From Actinomycetes bacterium (GTDB taxonomy: Bacteria > Actinomycetota > Acidimicrobiia > Acidimicrobiales > RAAP-2), in the NCBI GenBank assembly GCA_021802025.1, contig JAKABC010000038.1, positions 1 to 11,735 of the forward strand: 11,735 bases of DNA. The letters run 5' to 3'. Below, one piece after another: positions 1 through 6,459 of this stretch. Numbering within the stretch: the first letter of the stretch is position 1; each line of letters begins with the position of its first letter. Under the pieces are notes generated by a model. That model saw only the letters and a list, made by a program, of their open reading frames with translations, was not told where the DNA came from and did no database searches. Position numbers and translations under genes: made by a program.

Positions 1-470
1 TGTTGACCTCGGGCCTGGTGCTGGGCCTGATGATCGTGCCGATCATCGCCTCGACCACGCGCGACCTCTTCTTGCAGGTCCCCCCACTACCCAAAGAGGG
101 CGCCGAGGCCCTCGGGATGACCGAGGCCGAGGTGGCCCGACGGGTCACCATTCCCTGGGTGCGCTCGGGCATCATCGGCGCGACGGTGCTCGGCCTCGGC
201 CGGGCGCTCGGCGAGACGATCGCCGTCGCCATGATCTCGGGGTCGGTGCTCGGGACGATCTCGCCGAACATCTTCGGGACGATGACGACGGTCGCGGCCA
301 CCATCGTGAGCCAGCTCGACTCGGCGGCCACCGACGGGACCGGCTTCGCGATCGCCACGCTCGCCGAGGCCGGGCTGGTGCTCGCGGTCATATCGGTCGT
401 GGTGAACGTGGTCGCCCGGGTGATCGTGAACAGCTCGTCGCGCCACGTGGCGCCCGTGGGGCGGGGTTGA
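1..470 (+). CDS. pstC: Phosphate ABC transporter permease PstC (3' part; gene begins before the window)
   Basis: This is the C-terminal ~155 residues of one of the two inner-membrane permeases of the high-affinity phosphate importer PstSCAB. The reading frame is open to the left edge, so the true start lies outside; the TTG at base 3 is not a start. Counting from that codon, residues 32-55 form the permease EAA loop (EGAEALGM, then a conserved Pro-Trp near 51-52), which docks on the ATPase PstB. Hydrophobic segments before it (about 4-17) and after it (about 56-80 and 120-142) are membrane helices. GETIAVAMI after the loop is typical of PstC. It ends on TTGA, whose TTG is the proposed start of pstA, so the two are translationally coupled. 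PstS is presumably upstream, out of view. Identity is secure from the EAA loop plus the adjacent pstA. Confidence 0.93.
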   Translation, partial: LTSGLVLGLMIVPIIASTTRDLFLQVPPLPKEGAEALGMTEAEVARRVTIPWVRSGIIGATVLGLGRALGETIAVAMISGSVLGTISPNIFGTMTTVAATIVSQLDSAATDGTGFAIATLAEAGLVLAVISVVVNVVARVIVNSSSRHVAPVGRG

Positions 471-1366
471 GCGTGGCCCACGTCACCGGCGCCTACCCCC
501 CGACCCGGGGCCGTCGGGTCCGCGAGGTCGCCTTCCGTACCCTCTCGGCGGCCGCACTGCTCTTTGTCATCGGGCCGTCGGTCTGGCTCATCACCGACGT
601 GGTGGTGCGGGCCGTGCCCCACTGGCGCTGGAACGTGCTCACCACGGTGCCGCTCGGCACCGGGGGTGGACTCGAGAACGCCATCTTGGGCACGCTCGTC
701 ATCATGGTCGGCGTCTTGGTCATCGCGGGCACGATCGGCGTGCTCTCGGGGATCCACTTCGCCGAGTTGTCTCGCCCCCGACGGGGCGACGGCGTGACCG
801 GGGGCGCGGTGCTGCGCACCGCGACCGAGGTCCTCTCGGGCTTCCCCTCGATCGTGCTGGGCTACGTCGGCTACATCGCGCTCTGCGTGGGGCTCCACTG
901 GGGCTTCTCGCTCCTGCCGGCCCTCATCATCCTGTCGCTCATGGTGACCCCCTATATAGCCAAGTCCACCGAGTCGGCCCTTCGTCAGGTCCCCACCAGC
1001 TACCGCGAGGGGGCCGAGGCTCTGGGGATGTCGACGGGTTACGCGTTGCGCAAGGTCGTCATAAAGAGCGCCCTGCCGGGGATCGTCACCGGGCTGCTCA
1101 TCGCCTTGGCGATCGCGGTGGGCGAGACCGCCCCGCTTCTCTACACCGCCGGCATCACCAACAACCTGCCGTCGGCGTCGCTGATCCACCAGCCGATCGC
1201 CTACCTCACCTACTACGTGTGGACCGACTACAACCAGCCCATCACGTCGTCCCAGTACCTGTCCTTCGACGCGGCCCTCATCTTGATCGTGCTGGTCCTG
1301 GTGCTGCTGGTGGTCTCGCGAGTCCTCGTGAATCGGACCCAGCGTCACGCCGAGGGCCGGCGCTAG
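467..1366 (+). CDS. pstA: Phosphate ABC transporter permease PstA
   Basis: This is the second membrane permease of the PstSCAB phosphate importer, 299 residues, a normal length. It has about six hydrophobic segments (roughly 24-45, 70-95, 118-142, 145-165, 205-225 and 268-288). A cytoplasmic EAA loop at 181-204 carries the same EGAEALGM core as PstC and is the contact for PstB. VGETAPLLYTAG at 218-229 and the PIAYLTYYVW region near 243-252 are characteristic of PstA. The start chosen is TTG at 467, which overlaps the pstC stop by 4 bases (TTGA). GTG at 473, two codons in, is an equally credible start, and the G-rich end of pstC can serve as ribosome-binding site for either. It stops with TAG, followed by a strong hairpin. 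Unusually, the next pst gene, pstB, lies on the other strand facing it. Confidence 0.95.
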   Translation: MSVAHVTGAYPPTRGRRVREVAFRTLSAAALLFVIGPSVWLITDVVVRAVPHWRWNVLTTVPLGTGGGLENAILGTLVIMVGVLVIAGTIGVLSGIHFAELSRPRRGDGVTGGAVLRTATEVLSGFPSIVLGYVGYIALCVGLHWGFSLLPALIILSLMVTPYIAKSTESALRQVPTSYREGAEALGMSTGYALRKVVIKSALPGIVTGLLIALAIAVGETAPLLYTAGITNNLPSASLIHQPIAYLTYYVWTDYNQPITSSQYLSFDAALILIVLVLVLLVVSRVLVNRTQRHAEGRR

Positions 1367-1386
1367 TCGCCGGGCCGTCGCCGGCG

Positions 1387-1413
1387 CGTCCCGCGGGTCG
1401 GGGCCGCGGGACG
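1387..1413. terminator. Bidirectional hairpin terminator between pstA and pstB
   Basis: A perfect 10-bp inverted repeat (cgtcccgcgg at 1387-1396, ccgcgggacg at 1404-1413) flanks a 7-nt loop. It sits in the 47-bp gap between the convergent stops of pstA (1366) and pstB (1414-1416). No U-tract follows on either strand, so it is not a classical intrinsic terminator. Hairpins without U-tracts are common at gene ends in GC-rich actinobacteria. Its symmetry and position suit termination, or 3'-end protection, for both transcripts. Confidence 0.65.
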
Positions 1414-2250
1414 TCAGCCCATAAGGCCGTTGACGTAGCGCTCGGTGTCGGGCTGGGTCGGGGAGTGAAAGAGCGCCTCGGTCGGCCCGTGCTCGACGAG
1501 GCGGCCGCCGTAGAAGAACATCGTGCTGTCCGAGACCCGTCGGGCCTGGCCCAGGTTGTGGGTCACCACCACGATGGTGAGCGCCGGCGTCATGGCCCGC
1601 ATCAAGTTCTCCACGGCTTCGGTCGAGAGGGGGTCGAGGGCCGAGGTCGGCTCGTCGAGCAGCAGGACTTCCGGGCCCACGGCGAGGGCGCGCGCCAGGC
1701 ACAAGAGCTGCTGCTGGCCGCCCGAGAGCCGGTAGGGCGAGTCGTTCAGCCGGTCCTTCACCGCGTCCCAGAGGCCCACCTCGCGCAGGCGGGTCTCGGC
1801 GACCACGTCGAGTTGCTTGCCCCGGGCGATGCGATGGGCGCGCACGCCCGCGACCACGTTGTCCTTGATCGACATGGGGAACGGGTTGGGTCGCTGGAAG
1901 AGCATGCCCACCCGCCGGCGCACGGTCAAGAGATCCTGAGTGCGGGCCCAGATGCTCTCACCCTCGAGCAGGACGTCGCCCTCGTGGCGAAAGCCGTAGA
2001 CCTTGTCGTTCATCCGATTGAGCGTGCGCAAAAAAGTCGACTTACCCGAGCCGGTGGGACCGATGAGGGCGGTTATCGTGCCCCTCGGGAACGTCACGTC
2101 GACGTCGCTCAGGACCGTCGTCGACCCGAAGCGCAGCGTTAGGCGCTGCGCGGCCAGGACGTCGCGCGGGCGCTGGCGGTCGGGGTCGATGGCCGAGAGG
2201 ACGGCGTTGACGTTCTCGGTGGTGGCGGTCGGCTGCCCTGACTCGTCCAT
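1414..2250 (-). CDS. pstB: Phosphate ABC transporter ATP-binding protein PstB
   Basis: This is the cytoplasmic ATPase that powers phosphate import through PstC-PstA; it has 278 residues. Walker A GPTGSGKS is at 64-71, the Q-loop Gln at 119, signature LSGGQQQ at 175-181, Walker B VLLLDEP at 195-201 with catalytic Glu200, and switch His231. FQRPNPFPMSI at 118-128 and LNRMND at 77-82 are PstB hallmarks. About 30 N-terminal residues precede the usual PstB start. The ATG at 2250 has a GAGGAAGG-type ribosome-binding site about 6 nt upstream, which supports the long start. One oddity is Leu182, where most PstB proteins have Arg right after LSGGQQQ. The gene is inverted relative to pstCA, so it has its own promoter next to the 2296-2327 palindrome. 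The family call is firm; independent phosphate control is inferred. Confidence 0.95.
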   Translation of the reverse strand: MDESGQPTATTENVNAVLSAIDPDRQRPRDVLAAQRLTLRFGSTTVLSDVDVTFPRGTITALIGPTGSGKSTFLRTLNRMNDKVYGFRHEGDVLLEGESIWARTQDLLTVRRRVGMLFQRPNPFPMSIKDNVVAGVRAHRIARGKQLDVVAETRLREVGLWDAVKDRLNDSPYRLSGGQQQLLCLARALAVGPEVLLLDEPTSALDPLSTEAVENLMRAMTPALTIVVVTHNLGQARRVSDSTMFFYGGRLVEHGPTEALFHSPTQPDTERYVNGLMG

Positions 2251-2281
2251 GCCGTGCCTTCCTCGTGGAGCGAACGGCCTC

Positions 2282-2287
2282 AGCGTA
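2282..2287 (-). promoter_or_regulatory. Candidate -10 hexamer of pstB
   Basis: On the - strand this reads TACGCT (TAnnnT), 31 nt before the pstB ATG. That allows a leader of about 25 nt carrying the AGGAAGG ribosome-binding site. It lies only 8 bp downstream (pstB direction) of the near-palindrome at 2296-2327, where an activator or repressor would contact RNA polymerase. No clear -35 is visible. The same hexamer precedes two other genes in this window. Confidence 0.4.
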
Positions 2288-2295
2288 GGGAGCGC

Positions 2296-2327
2296 GGGTT
2301 ATCCGTGTGTGAACACGCGGATAACCC
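2296..2327. promoter_or_regulatory. Near-perfect 32-bp palindrome, candidate PHO-box/operator
   Basis: The arms gggttatccg (2296-2305) and cggataaccc (2318-2327) are perfect inverted repeats. The inner gtgt/acac (2307-2310 and 2313-2316) also pair, leaving only the 2306/2317 position and the two central bases unmatched. In the pstB direction the same DNA reads as three adjacent 11-nt units starting GTTATCC (2325), GTTCACA (2314) and GATAACC (2303). This spacing resembles the GTTCACC-type 11-nt repeats of actinobacterial PHO boxes bound by PhoP/RegX3-like response regulators. It lies between the divergent pstB and amidase genes and could control both. The symmetry is seen directly; the regulator is inferred from pstB being next to it. 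Confidence 0.6.
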
Positions 2328-2377
2328 CGCGTGATTTGCGCGGGACCCGCGGGCCCGGTCGCGCGGGCCGGGTCCGT

Positions 2378-2383
2378 TATCCT
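2378..2383 (+). promoter_or_regulatory. Candidate -10 hexamer of the amidase-GNAT operon
   Basis: TATCCT fits TAnnnT and ends 16 nt before the proposed GTG start at 2400. The implied transcript has a leader of about 10 nt holding GGGAGG. It is part of a third copy of GTTATCC (2376-2382), the core of the palindrome upstream. No good -35 is seen. Confidence 0.35.
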
Positions 2384-2399
2384 GGTCCGGGGAGGGCGC

Positions 2400-3800
2400 G
2401 TGGGCGACGAGCTCTGGCGGGAGTCGGCGACAACGCTCGCCCAGCGCATCCGCGCGCGCGAGGTCTCCTCGCGCGAGGTCGTCGAGGCCCACCTGGCGCG
2501 CATCGACGCGGTGAACCCCACGGTGAACGCGATCGTCGAGGTGCGTCCCGAGGCGGTGCTGGCCGAGGCGGCCCGGGCCGACGAGGCGACCCTGGCCGGC
2601 GGGCCCCTCGGACCCCTGCACGGGGTGCCCTTTACGACCAAGGTCTGCGTCGACGTCGAGGGCTACGCGAGCGACGAGGGGACCTTGGCCCTGGCCGACC
2701 GAGTGGCCACCGAGGACGCCCCGATCGTCGAGCGGCTGCGCACGGCCGGCGCCGTCATGCTCGCGCGCACCAACATGCCCGACCTCGGCCTGCGGATGAA
2801 CACCGAGTCCTCGCGCCACGGCGCGACCCACAACCCCTGGCGCCACGGCTACACCGTCGGCGGCTCCTCGGGCGGGGAGGGCGCGGCGCTGGCGACCGGG
2901 ATGTCGCCCCTCGGGGTCGGCAGCGACGTCGGGGGATCCCTGCGCAGCCCGGCCTTCTGCTGCGGGGTCGCCTCGATCAAGCCGAGTCGGGGCCGCATCG
3001 CCCGGGGCAACGCGAGCGCCGCCGGGGAGGTCCCGTTCTTCGAGCAGTGGATGCTCGTCGACGGGGTGCTGGCGCGCCGGGTGGCCGACGTGCGCCGCGG
3101 CCTCGAGGTGACGATGGGGCGCCACCGACGCGACCCCCAGTCCCTCGACGCGCCCCTGCACGGCCCACCGGTCGCGCGCCGGGTCGCCCTCGTGCCCGAG
3201 CCGGACGGCGGCGCGACCCACCCCGGCGTGGCGGCGGCACTGCGGCGCGCCGGGGCGGCGCTCGAGGCCGCCGGCTACCAGGTCGAAGAGCGCACCCCCC
3301 CGCGCCTCATCGACGCCTACTGGTCGTGGACCGAGCTCATGATGAACGGGCTCGCGGTCTACTGGGACGGGACCTGGCCGCTGCTGGGAGAGGACGCCCG
3401 CCGGTTCGTGGAGCTCACGACGGTCGAGCTGCCCGAGCCGAGCGCCGCGTCCCTCGCGGCGGCCGATGAGCGCCGTTACGCCGTGGCGCGCGCGTGGCGC
3501 GAGTTCCTGCTCGAGTGGCCCCTCGTGGTCGGGCCGACCTGGACCCGACCGCCCTTCCCCCACGGTTTCGACGTGGTCGACCAGGCGTCGGCGCTGGCGG
3601 TCGTGGAGGCGGTGCGCTTCACCGTGGTCGCCAACGTGCTCGGCCTGCCCGCGGCGTGCGCGCCGTGTGGCCTCCTCGAGGGGACGCCCGTCGGGGTCCA
3701 GGTGATGGGCGACCTGCTGCGCGAGGACCTCTGCCTGGACGCGGCCGAGGCGGTCGAGCGCGCGCTCGCCGCGCCGACCCCGATCGACCCGATCGCGTGA
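2400..3800 (+). CDS. Amidase-signature family hydrolase
   Basis: This serine hydrolase of the amidase-signature family cleaves amide bonds of small or lipophilic amides; the substrate cannot be read from sequence. It has 466 residues, normal for single-domain members. The Ser-cisSer-Lys triad is complete: Lys81 (PFTTKVCVD), cis-Ser156 in GGSSGGEGA, and nucleophile Ser180 in GSDVGGSLRSPA. The 75- and 24-residue spacings match fatty-acid amide hydrolase, and the Glu after GGSSGG is also FAAH-like. No signal peptide is apparent. I place the start at GTG 2400, preceded by GGAGG at 2391-2395. The frame is open further upstream to 2331, but that part runs through the promoter and looks non-protein-like. 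The stop overlaps the start of the GNAT gene (GTGA), so the two are co-translated. GatA is less likely because gatB and gatC are absent. Confidence 0.9.
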   Translation: MGDELWRESATTLAQRIRAREVSSREVVEAHLARIDAVNPTVNAIVEVRPEAVLAEAARADEATLAGGPLGPLHGVPFTTKVCVDVEGYASDEGTLALADRVATEDAPIVERLRTAGAVMLARTNMPDLGLRMNTESSRHGATHNPWRHGYTVGGSSGGEGAALATGMSPLGVGSDVGGSLRSPAFCCGVASIKPSRGRIARGNASAAGEVPFFEQWMLVDGVLARRVADVRRGLEVTMGRHRRDPQSLDAPLHGPPVARRVALVPEPDGGATHPGVAAALRRAGAALEAAGYQVEERTPPRLIDAYWSWTELMMNGLAVYWDGTWPLLGEDARRFVELTTVELPEPSAASLAAADERRYAVARAWREFLLEWPLVVGPTWTRPPFPHGFDVVDQASALAVVEAVRFTVVANVLGLPAACAPCGLLEGTPVGVQVMGDLLREDLCLDAAEAVERALAAPTPIDPIA

Positions 3801-4243
3801 CCATTGCGGTCCGTCCCCTCGCGCGCGGGGAGGTCGCGGCGGCGATCGCCGTGATGCTCGAGGGCTCGCTCCACCCCGACGGTGAGCGGCCCGACGACCC
3901 CGACGTCTACTGGCGGGCCGCCGAGGAGACGACCGCGCACGGGGGCGCGGTGCTCGTCGCGCTCGAGGACGGCGAGGTCGTGGGCCTGTGCCAGGTGTTG
4001 GTGCTGCGCCACTTCCAGCACGCCGGCGGGCTCTGCGCGGAGCTCGAGAGCGTCTTCGTGCGCGAGGACCGGCGCGGTCGCGGCGTCGGTGGGGCCCTAC
4101 TCGAGGCGGCCGAGGCGCTCGCGCGCGAGCGCGGCTGCTACCGGGTCCAGCTCACGAGCAACGTCGTGCGCACCGACGCCCACCGCTTCTACGAGGCCCA
4201 CGGCTACGCGGCGACGCACCGCGGGTTCAAGAAGGGGCTCTAG
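3797..4243 (+). CDS. GNAT-family N-acetyltransferase
   Basis: A 148-residue single-domain acetyltransferase that moves an acetyl group from acetyl-CoA to an unknown amine. The acetyl-CoA loop (motif A, R-x-x-G-x-G/A) is RRGRGVGG at 92-99, after the beta-strand ELESVFV (82-88). The C-terminal part has the usual AHRFYEAHGY at 128-137, with the Tyr that often acts near the thiolate. VVGLCQVLVL at 61-70 is the preceding strand pair. The start is GTG 3797, overlapping the amidase stop by 4 bases, which implies translational coupling. The substrate may relate to the amine that the amidase releases; that is conjecture. Its TAG stop at 4241-4243 lies in a CTAG shared with the convergent carbonic anhydrase gene, so there is no room for a terminator between the two. 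Confidence 0.88.
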   Translation: MTIAVRPLARGEVAAAIAVMLEGSLHPDGERPDDPDVYWRAAEETTAHGGAVLVALEDGEVVGLCQVLVLRHFQHAGGLCAELESVFVREDRRGRGVGGALLEAAEALARERGCYRVQLTSNVVRTDAHRFYEAHGYAATHRGFKKGL

Positions 4244-4731
4244 CCCTCGACCTCGACGAGGCGTCCGGAGTCGACGTCGAAGACGAAGCCGCGCACCTCG
4301 CGCGAGCGCAGCAGTGGGTGGGCCCGGAGCGTGGCGACCGTGGCGCGCACGTCGGCCGCCACGTCGGCGAAGGCCCCCAGGGCGAAGGGGAGCGGCTGGC
4401 CGAGCGCGGCCTCGAGCCGCTCGCGCACGACCCCCTCGTCGGGGTGCTCGAGTCCGCAGCGGCTGTGGTGGACGACCATGACGTCCTGGGTGCCGAGGAG
4501 CTGTTGGCTCAGCACGAGCGAGCGCACCGCGTCCTCGGTCGCCAGGCCACCGGCGTTGCGGATGAGGTGGGCGTCGCCCAGCTCGAGCCCGAACGCCCCG
4601 AACAGGTCGAGTCGCGCGTCCATGCACGTGAGCACGGCCAGTCGACGCCGCGGCTCGGTGGCCAGGGGGCGGTGGCCGTGGGCCGCGACGTAGGCGGCGT
4701 TCGCGCGGAGCGCGTCGTCGATGGCGGACAC
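4240..4731 (-). CDS. Small beta-class carbonic anhydrase
   Basis: A zinc enzyme interconverting CO2 and bicarbonate in the cytoplasm, 163 residues. The beta-class metal site is complete: Cys36-x-Asp38-x-Arg40 (CMDAR) and His89-x-x-Cys92 (HHSRCG). The Asp/Arg dyad is the one that gates the zinc. Length, and the Cys/His positions within one residue, match the short mycobacterial Rv1284 type. LIRNAGG at 56-62 is a further family motif. The start is GTG 4731. There is no convincing Shine-Dalgarno, but TAGGCT ends 7 nt before it, suggesting leaderless expression. The stop is the complement of the GNAT stop through CTAG 4240-4243. It is divergent from the CMD-domain gene at 4782. Activity is predicted with good confidence because all ligands are present. 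Confidence 0.92.
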   Translation of the reverse strand: MSAIDDALRANAAYVAAHGHRPLATEPRRRLAVLTCMDARLDLFGAFGLELGDAHLIRNAGGLATEDAVRSLVLSQQLLGTQDVMVVHHSRCGLEHPDEGVVRERLEAALGQPLPFALGAFADVAADVRATVATLRAHPLLRSREVRGFVFDVDSGRLVEVEG

Positions 4732-4738
4732 GGCGACG

Positions 4739-4744
4739 AGCCTA
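4739..4744 (-). promoter_or_regulatory. Candidate -10 of the carbonic anhydrase gene
   Basis: On the - strand this reads TAGGCT (TAnnnT), separated by 7 nt from the GTG start at 4731. Transcription would begin at or next to the start codon, giving a leaderless mRNA. It contains most of the only CTAG in the window not at a stop codon (4742-4745). It lies 15 bp from the opposing -10 at 4760. Confidence 0.45.
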
Positions 4745-4759
4745 GAGGCGGGACCCGGG

Positions 4760-4765
4760 TACGCT
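4760..4765 (+). promoter_or_regulatory. Candidate -10 of the CMD-domain gene
   Basis: TACGCT (TAnnnT) lies 16 nt before the ATG at 4782. The predicted transcript starts near 4772 and has a leader of about 10 nt consisting almost entirely of the GGAGG ribosome-binding site. Its -35 region (about 4737-4742) overlaps the opposing -10 of the carbonic anhydrase. An 8-bp palindrome acccgggt (4753-4760) sits between the two. Confidence 0.45.
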
Positions 4766-4781
4766 GCGCACGGAGGTGGAG

Positions 4782-5132
4782 ATGGAGCACATCAGTGAGG
4801 TCCGTGACGAGCTGCGCGAGCCCGCGAGGGCCCTGCGCCAGATGATCCCCGACGTCCTCCAGGGCTACGCCCAGATGCACCGGGCCGTCATGAGCGACGG
4901 GGCGCTCAGCGTCGCCCACAAGGAGCTGGTCGCCCTGGCGATCGCCGCGACGCGCGAGTGCGACGGGTGCATCGGGGCCCACGCCCGCGGCGCGGCGCGC
5001 TCGGGGGCGACCCGCGAGCAGGTCGCCGAGGCGATGGGCGTCGTGATCATGATGAACGGGGGCCCCGGCACCGTGTGGGGCCCGCGGGTCCTGCGCAGCT
5101 TCGACGAGGCGCTCGCCGAGCGCGACGACTAG
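4782..5132 (+). CDS. Carboxymuconolactone decarboxylase (CMD)/AhpD-fold protein
   Basis: A 116-residue, all-helical single CMD domain. The AhpD-type thiol motif E-C-x-x-C-x-x-x-H is intact: Glu59, Cys60, Cys63, His67 (ECDGCIGAH). Proteins with this motif are usually thiol-disulfide redox proteins or alkylhydroperoxidase-like enzymes; true carboxymuconolactone decarboxylases lack the CxxC. HKELVALAIAAT at 46-57 is the usual helix leading into the motif, and the C-terminal helix with MNGGPG (91-96) is less standard. I start at ATG 4782 because GGAGG at 4772-4776 is 5 nt upstream; an in-frame GTG at 4776 overlaps that ribosome-binding site and is unlikely. The stop is shared in antisense with the P450 gene through CTAG 5129-5132. 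A peroxide or thiol-stress role is inferred from the motif only. Confidence 0.87.
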   Translation: MEHISEVRDELREPARALRQMIPDVLQGYAQMHRAVMSDGALSVAHKELVALAIAATRECDGCIGAHARGAARSGATREQVAEAMGVVIMMNGGPGTVWGPRVLRSFDEALAERDD

Positions 5133-6394
5133 AAGTCGTAGCCCAGGCGCACGACGCCGTTGATGAAGTTCGACTGGAGCTTCACCGGGGGCTCGGTGGC
5201 GTGGATCGTCGGCACGCGCGCCAGCAGCTCGCGCCACATGACGGTGATCTCGCGGCGCGCCAGGTGCGCGCCCAAACAGAAGTGGGGACCCGGCGCCCCG
5301 AAGCCGTAGTGGTCGTTGGGGGTGCGCCCGACGTCAAAGACGAAGGGGTCGTCGAAGACCTCCTCGTCGCGGTTGGCCGAGTTGTAGAAGAGGACGACCT
5401 TGTCGCCGGCGGCGAGCTCCACGCCCGAGAGCGTGTAGTCCTCCGCCAGGGTCCGGCGCATCCAGATCACCGGCGAGGCCCAGCGCACCATCTCGTCGGC
5501 CATCGTCGCGCTCAGCCCGGAGAAGTCCTCGAGCAGTCGACGACGCTGGTCGGGGTGGTCGGTGAGGGCGACCAATGAGTGGGCGAGCGCGGTGCGCGTG
5601 GTCTCGTTGCCGGCGGCCAGCAGCAGGACGAAGAACGACGCGAGCTCTTGCTGGGTGAGCTTCTCGGACTCGATCTCGGCGTTCACGAGCGCGCTGGTGA
5701 GGTCGTCGACGGGCTGGTCGACCCGGTACGTGCCGAGCTCTTCCATCAGCGCGGTGAGGGTGGCCCCGGCCTCGAGGACCGCGAGGATCGGGTCGGCGCC
5801 CTCGGGGATGTAGGTCGGGTCGCCGTTGGAGAGGATGACGTTCGAGCAGGCGAGGACCGTCGGGTACTCGCTCGCGGGAACGCCCATCATGGTGCAGATG
5901 ATCTCGAGGGGGAAGGGCGCCGCCAGGTCCGTGATGAAGTCACCGGTGCCCGAGGCGCGCGCGCGCACGATGATCTCGTCGGCCAGGCGCTCGATCGACG
6001 CCTCGACCGCGCGCACGGTGCGCGGGTTGAAGGCGTTGGCCACGATCCGGCGCAGGCGGGCGTGGCGGGGGTTGTCGGTCGAGATCATCCCGGAGAAGTA
6101 CTCGACCATCTCGGGGGGCAGGTCGAGCAGGCTCACCGCGCCCGGGCCCGAGAGGAAGACCTGGGGGGTGCGCGAGACCTCGGCGAGGTCGCGGTGGCGC
6201 GTGAGGGCCCAGTAGCCGTGGCCCCGGGGCATCTCGACGACCGAGCCCTCGACCAGGGGGTCCTCGAAGTGGGCGATGGGCCGCTCGCGGCGCAGCGTCG
6301 CGAAGGCCCCCTCGCGCTCGGGGTAGGGCCGGCGCCAGAACTCCATGTCCGACAGGTCGATCTCCTCGAGGGCGAGGACCTCGGCCGGCTGCAT
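5129..6394 (-). CDS. Cytochrome P450 (bacterial soluble class)
   Basis: A haem monooxygenase of 421 residues, normal for soluble actinobacterial P450s. The I-helix oxygen-activation motif is AGNETT at 261-266 (Glu264-Thr265 take the acid-alcohol role). The K-helix ExxR is Glu301-Arg304, and the haem loop FGAPGPHFCLG at 365-375 has Cys373 as thiolate ligand. DNPRHARLRR at 107-116 is the C-helix that contacts a haem propionate. AGNETTR and the general layout recall the mycobacterial CYP124/125/142 group, which hydroxylates steroid side chains and branched lipids. The subfamily is my inference and needs alignment. No ferredoxin gene is adjacent. The start is ATG 6394, with no Shine-Dalgarno but TACCAT 6 nt upstream, so it is probably leaderless. 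The stop shares CTAG with the CMD gene. Confidence 0.93.
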   Translation of the reverse strand: MQPAEVLALEEIDLSDMEFWRRPYPEREGAFATLRRERPIAHFEDPLVEGSVVEMPRGHGYWALTRHRDLAEVSRTPQVFLSGPGAVSLLDLPPEMVEYFSGMISTDNPRHARLRRIVANAFNPRTVRAVEASIERLADEIIVRARASGTGDFITDLAAPFPLEIICTMMGVPASEYPTVLACSNVILSNGDPTYIPEGADPILAVLEAGATLTALMEELGTYRVDQPVDDLTSALVNAEIESEKLTQQELASFFVLLLAAGNETTRTALAHSLVALTDHPDQRRRLLEDFSGLSATMADEMVRWASPVIWMRRTLAEDYTLSGVELAAGDKVVLFYNSANRDEEVFDDPFVFDVGRTPNDHYGFGAPGPHFCLGAHLARREITVMWRELLARVPTIHATEPPVKLQSNFINGVVRLGYDF

Positions 6395-6400
6395 CGGGCC

Positions 6401-6406
6401 ATGGTA
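6401..6406 (-). promoter_or_regulatory. Candidate -10 of the P450 gene
   Basis: On the - strand this reads TACCAT (TAnnnT), 6 nt before the ATG at 6394. It predicts a leaderless transcript, consistent with the absence of a ribosome-binding site. Upstream of it is the 14-bp palindrome at 6413-6426. Confidence 0.45.
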
Positions 6407-6412
6407 ACGAGA

Positions 6413-6426
6413 CCCCGAGCTCGGGG
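6413..6426. promoter_or_regulatory. 14-bp perfect palindrome ccccgagctcgggg, candidate operator
   Basis: It is perfectly symmetric and lies 6 bp upstream of the P450 -10, in the spacer/-35 zone, and about 21 bp upstream of the weaker NifU-gene -10. A regulator bound here would affect the P450 and perhaps both genes. GC-rich palindromes arise by chance in such DNA, so support is modest. Confidence 0.35.
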
Positions 6427-6447
6427 CACGGCGCGCGCGCGACCCGG

Positions 6448-6453
6448 CAGACT
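6448..6453 (+). promoter_or_regulatory. Weak candidate -10 of the NifU-domain gene
   Basis: CAGACT keeps the A at position 2 and T at position 6 of TAnnnT but has C in place of the first T. It is exactly 6 nt from the GTG at 6460, the spacing seen at the leaderless genes nearby. The intervening bases are six Gs, which could instead act as a ribosome-binding site. Confidence 0.25.
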
Positions 6454-6459
6454 GGGGGG

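Noticed and set aside
1219..2142. Open + strand frame of ~307 codons over the pstA end and pstB
   Set aside because: It is opposite pstB and in another frame of pstA, both certain genes. Its composition is typical of shadow frames.
2331..2399. Amidase start at GTG 2331
   Set aside because: The added 23 residues run through the candidate promoter and are not amidase-like. GTG 2400 has a GGAGG just upstream.
2400..3800. GatA subunit of Glu-tRNA(Gln) amidotransferase
   Set aside because: No gatB or gatC nearby, and the FAAH-like GGSSGGEGA motif and coupled GNAT gene point to a free-standing amidase.
4782..5132. True carboxymuconolactone decarboxylase
   Set aside because: The protein has the CxxC...H thiol motif of the AhpD-like branch, and no protocatechuate-pathway genes are near.
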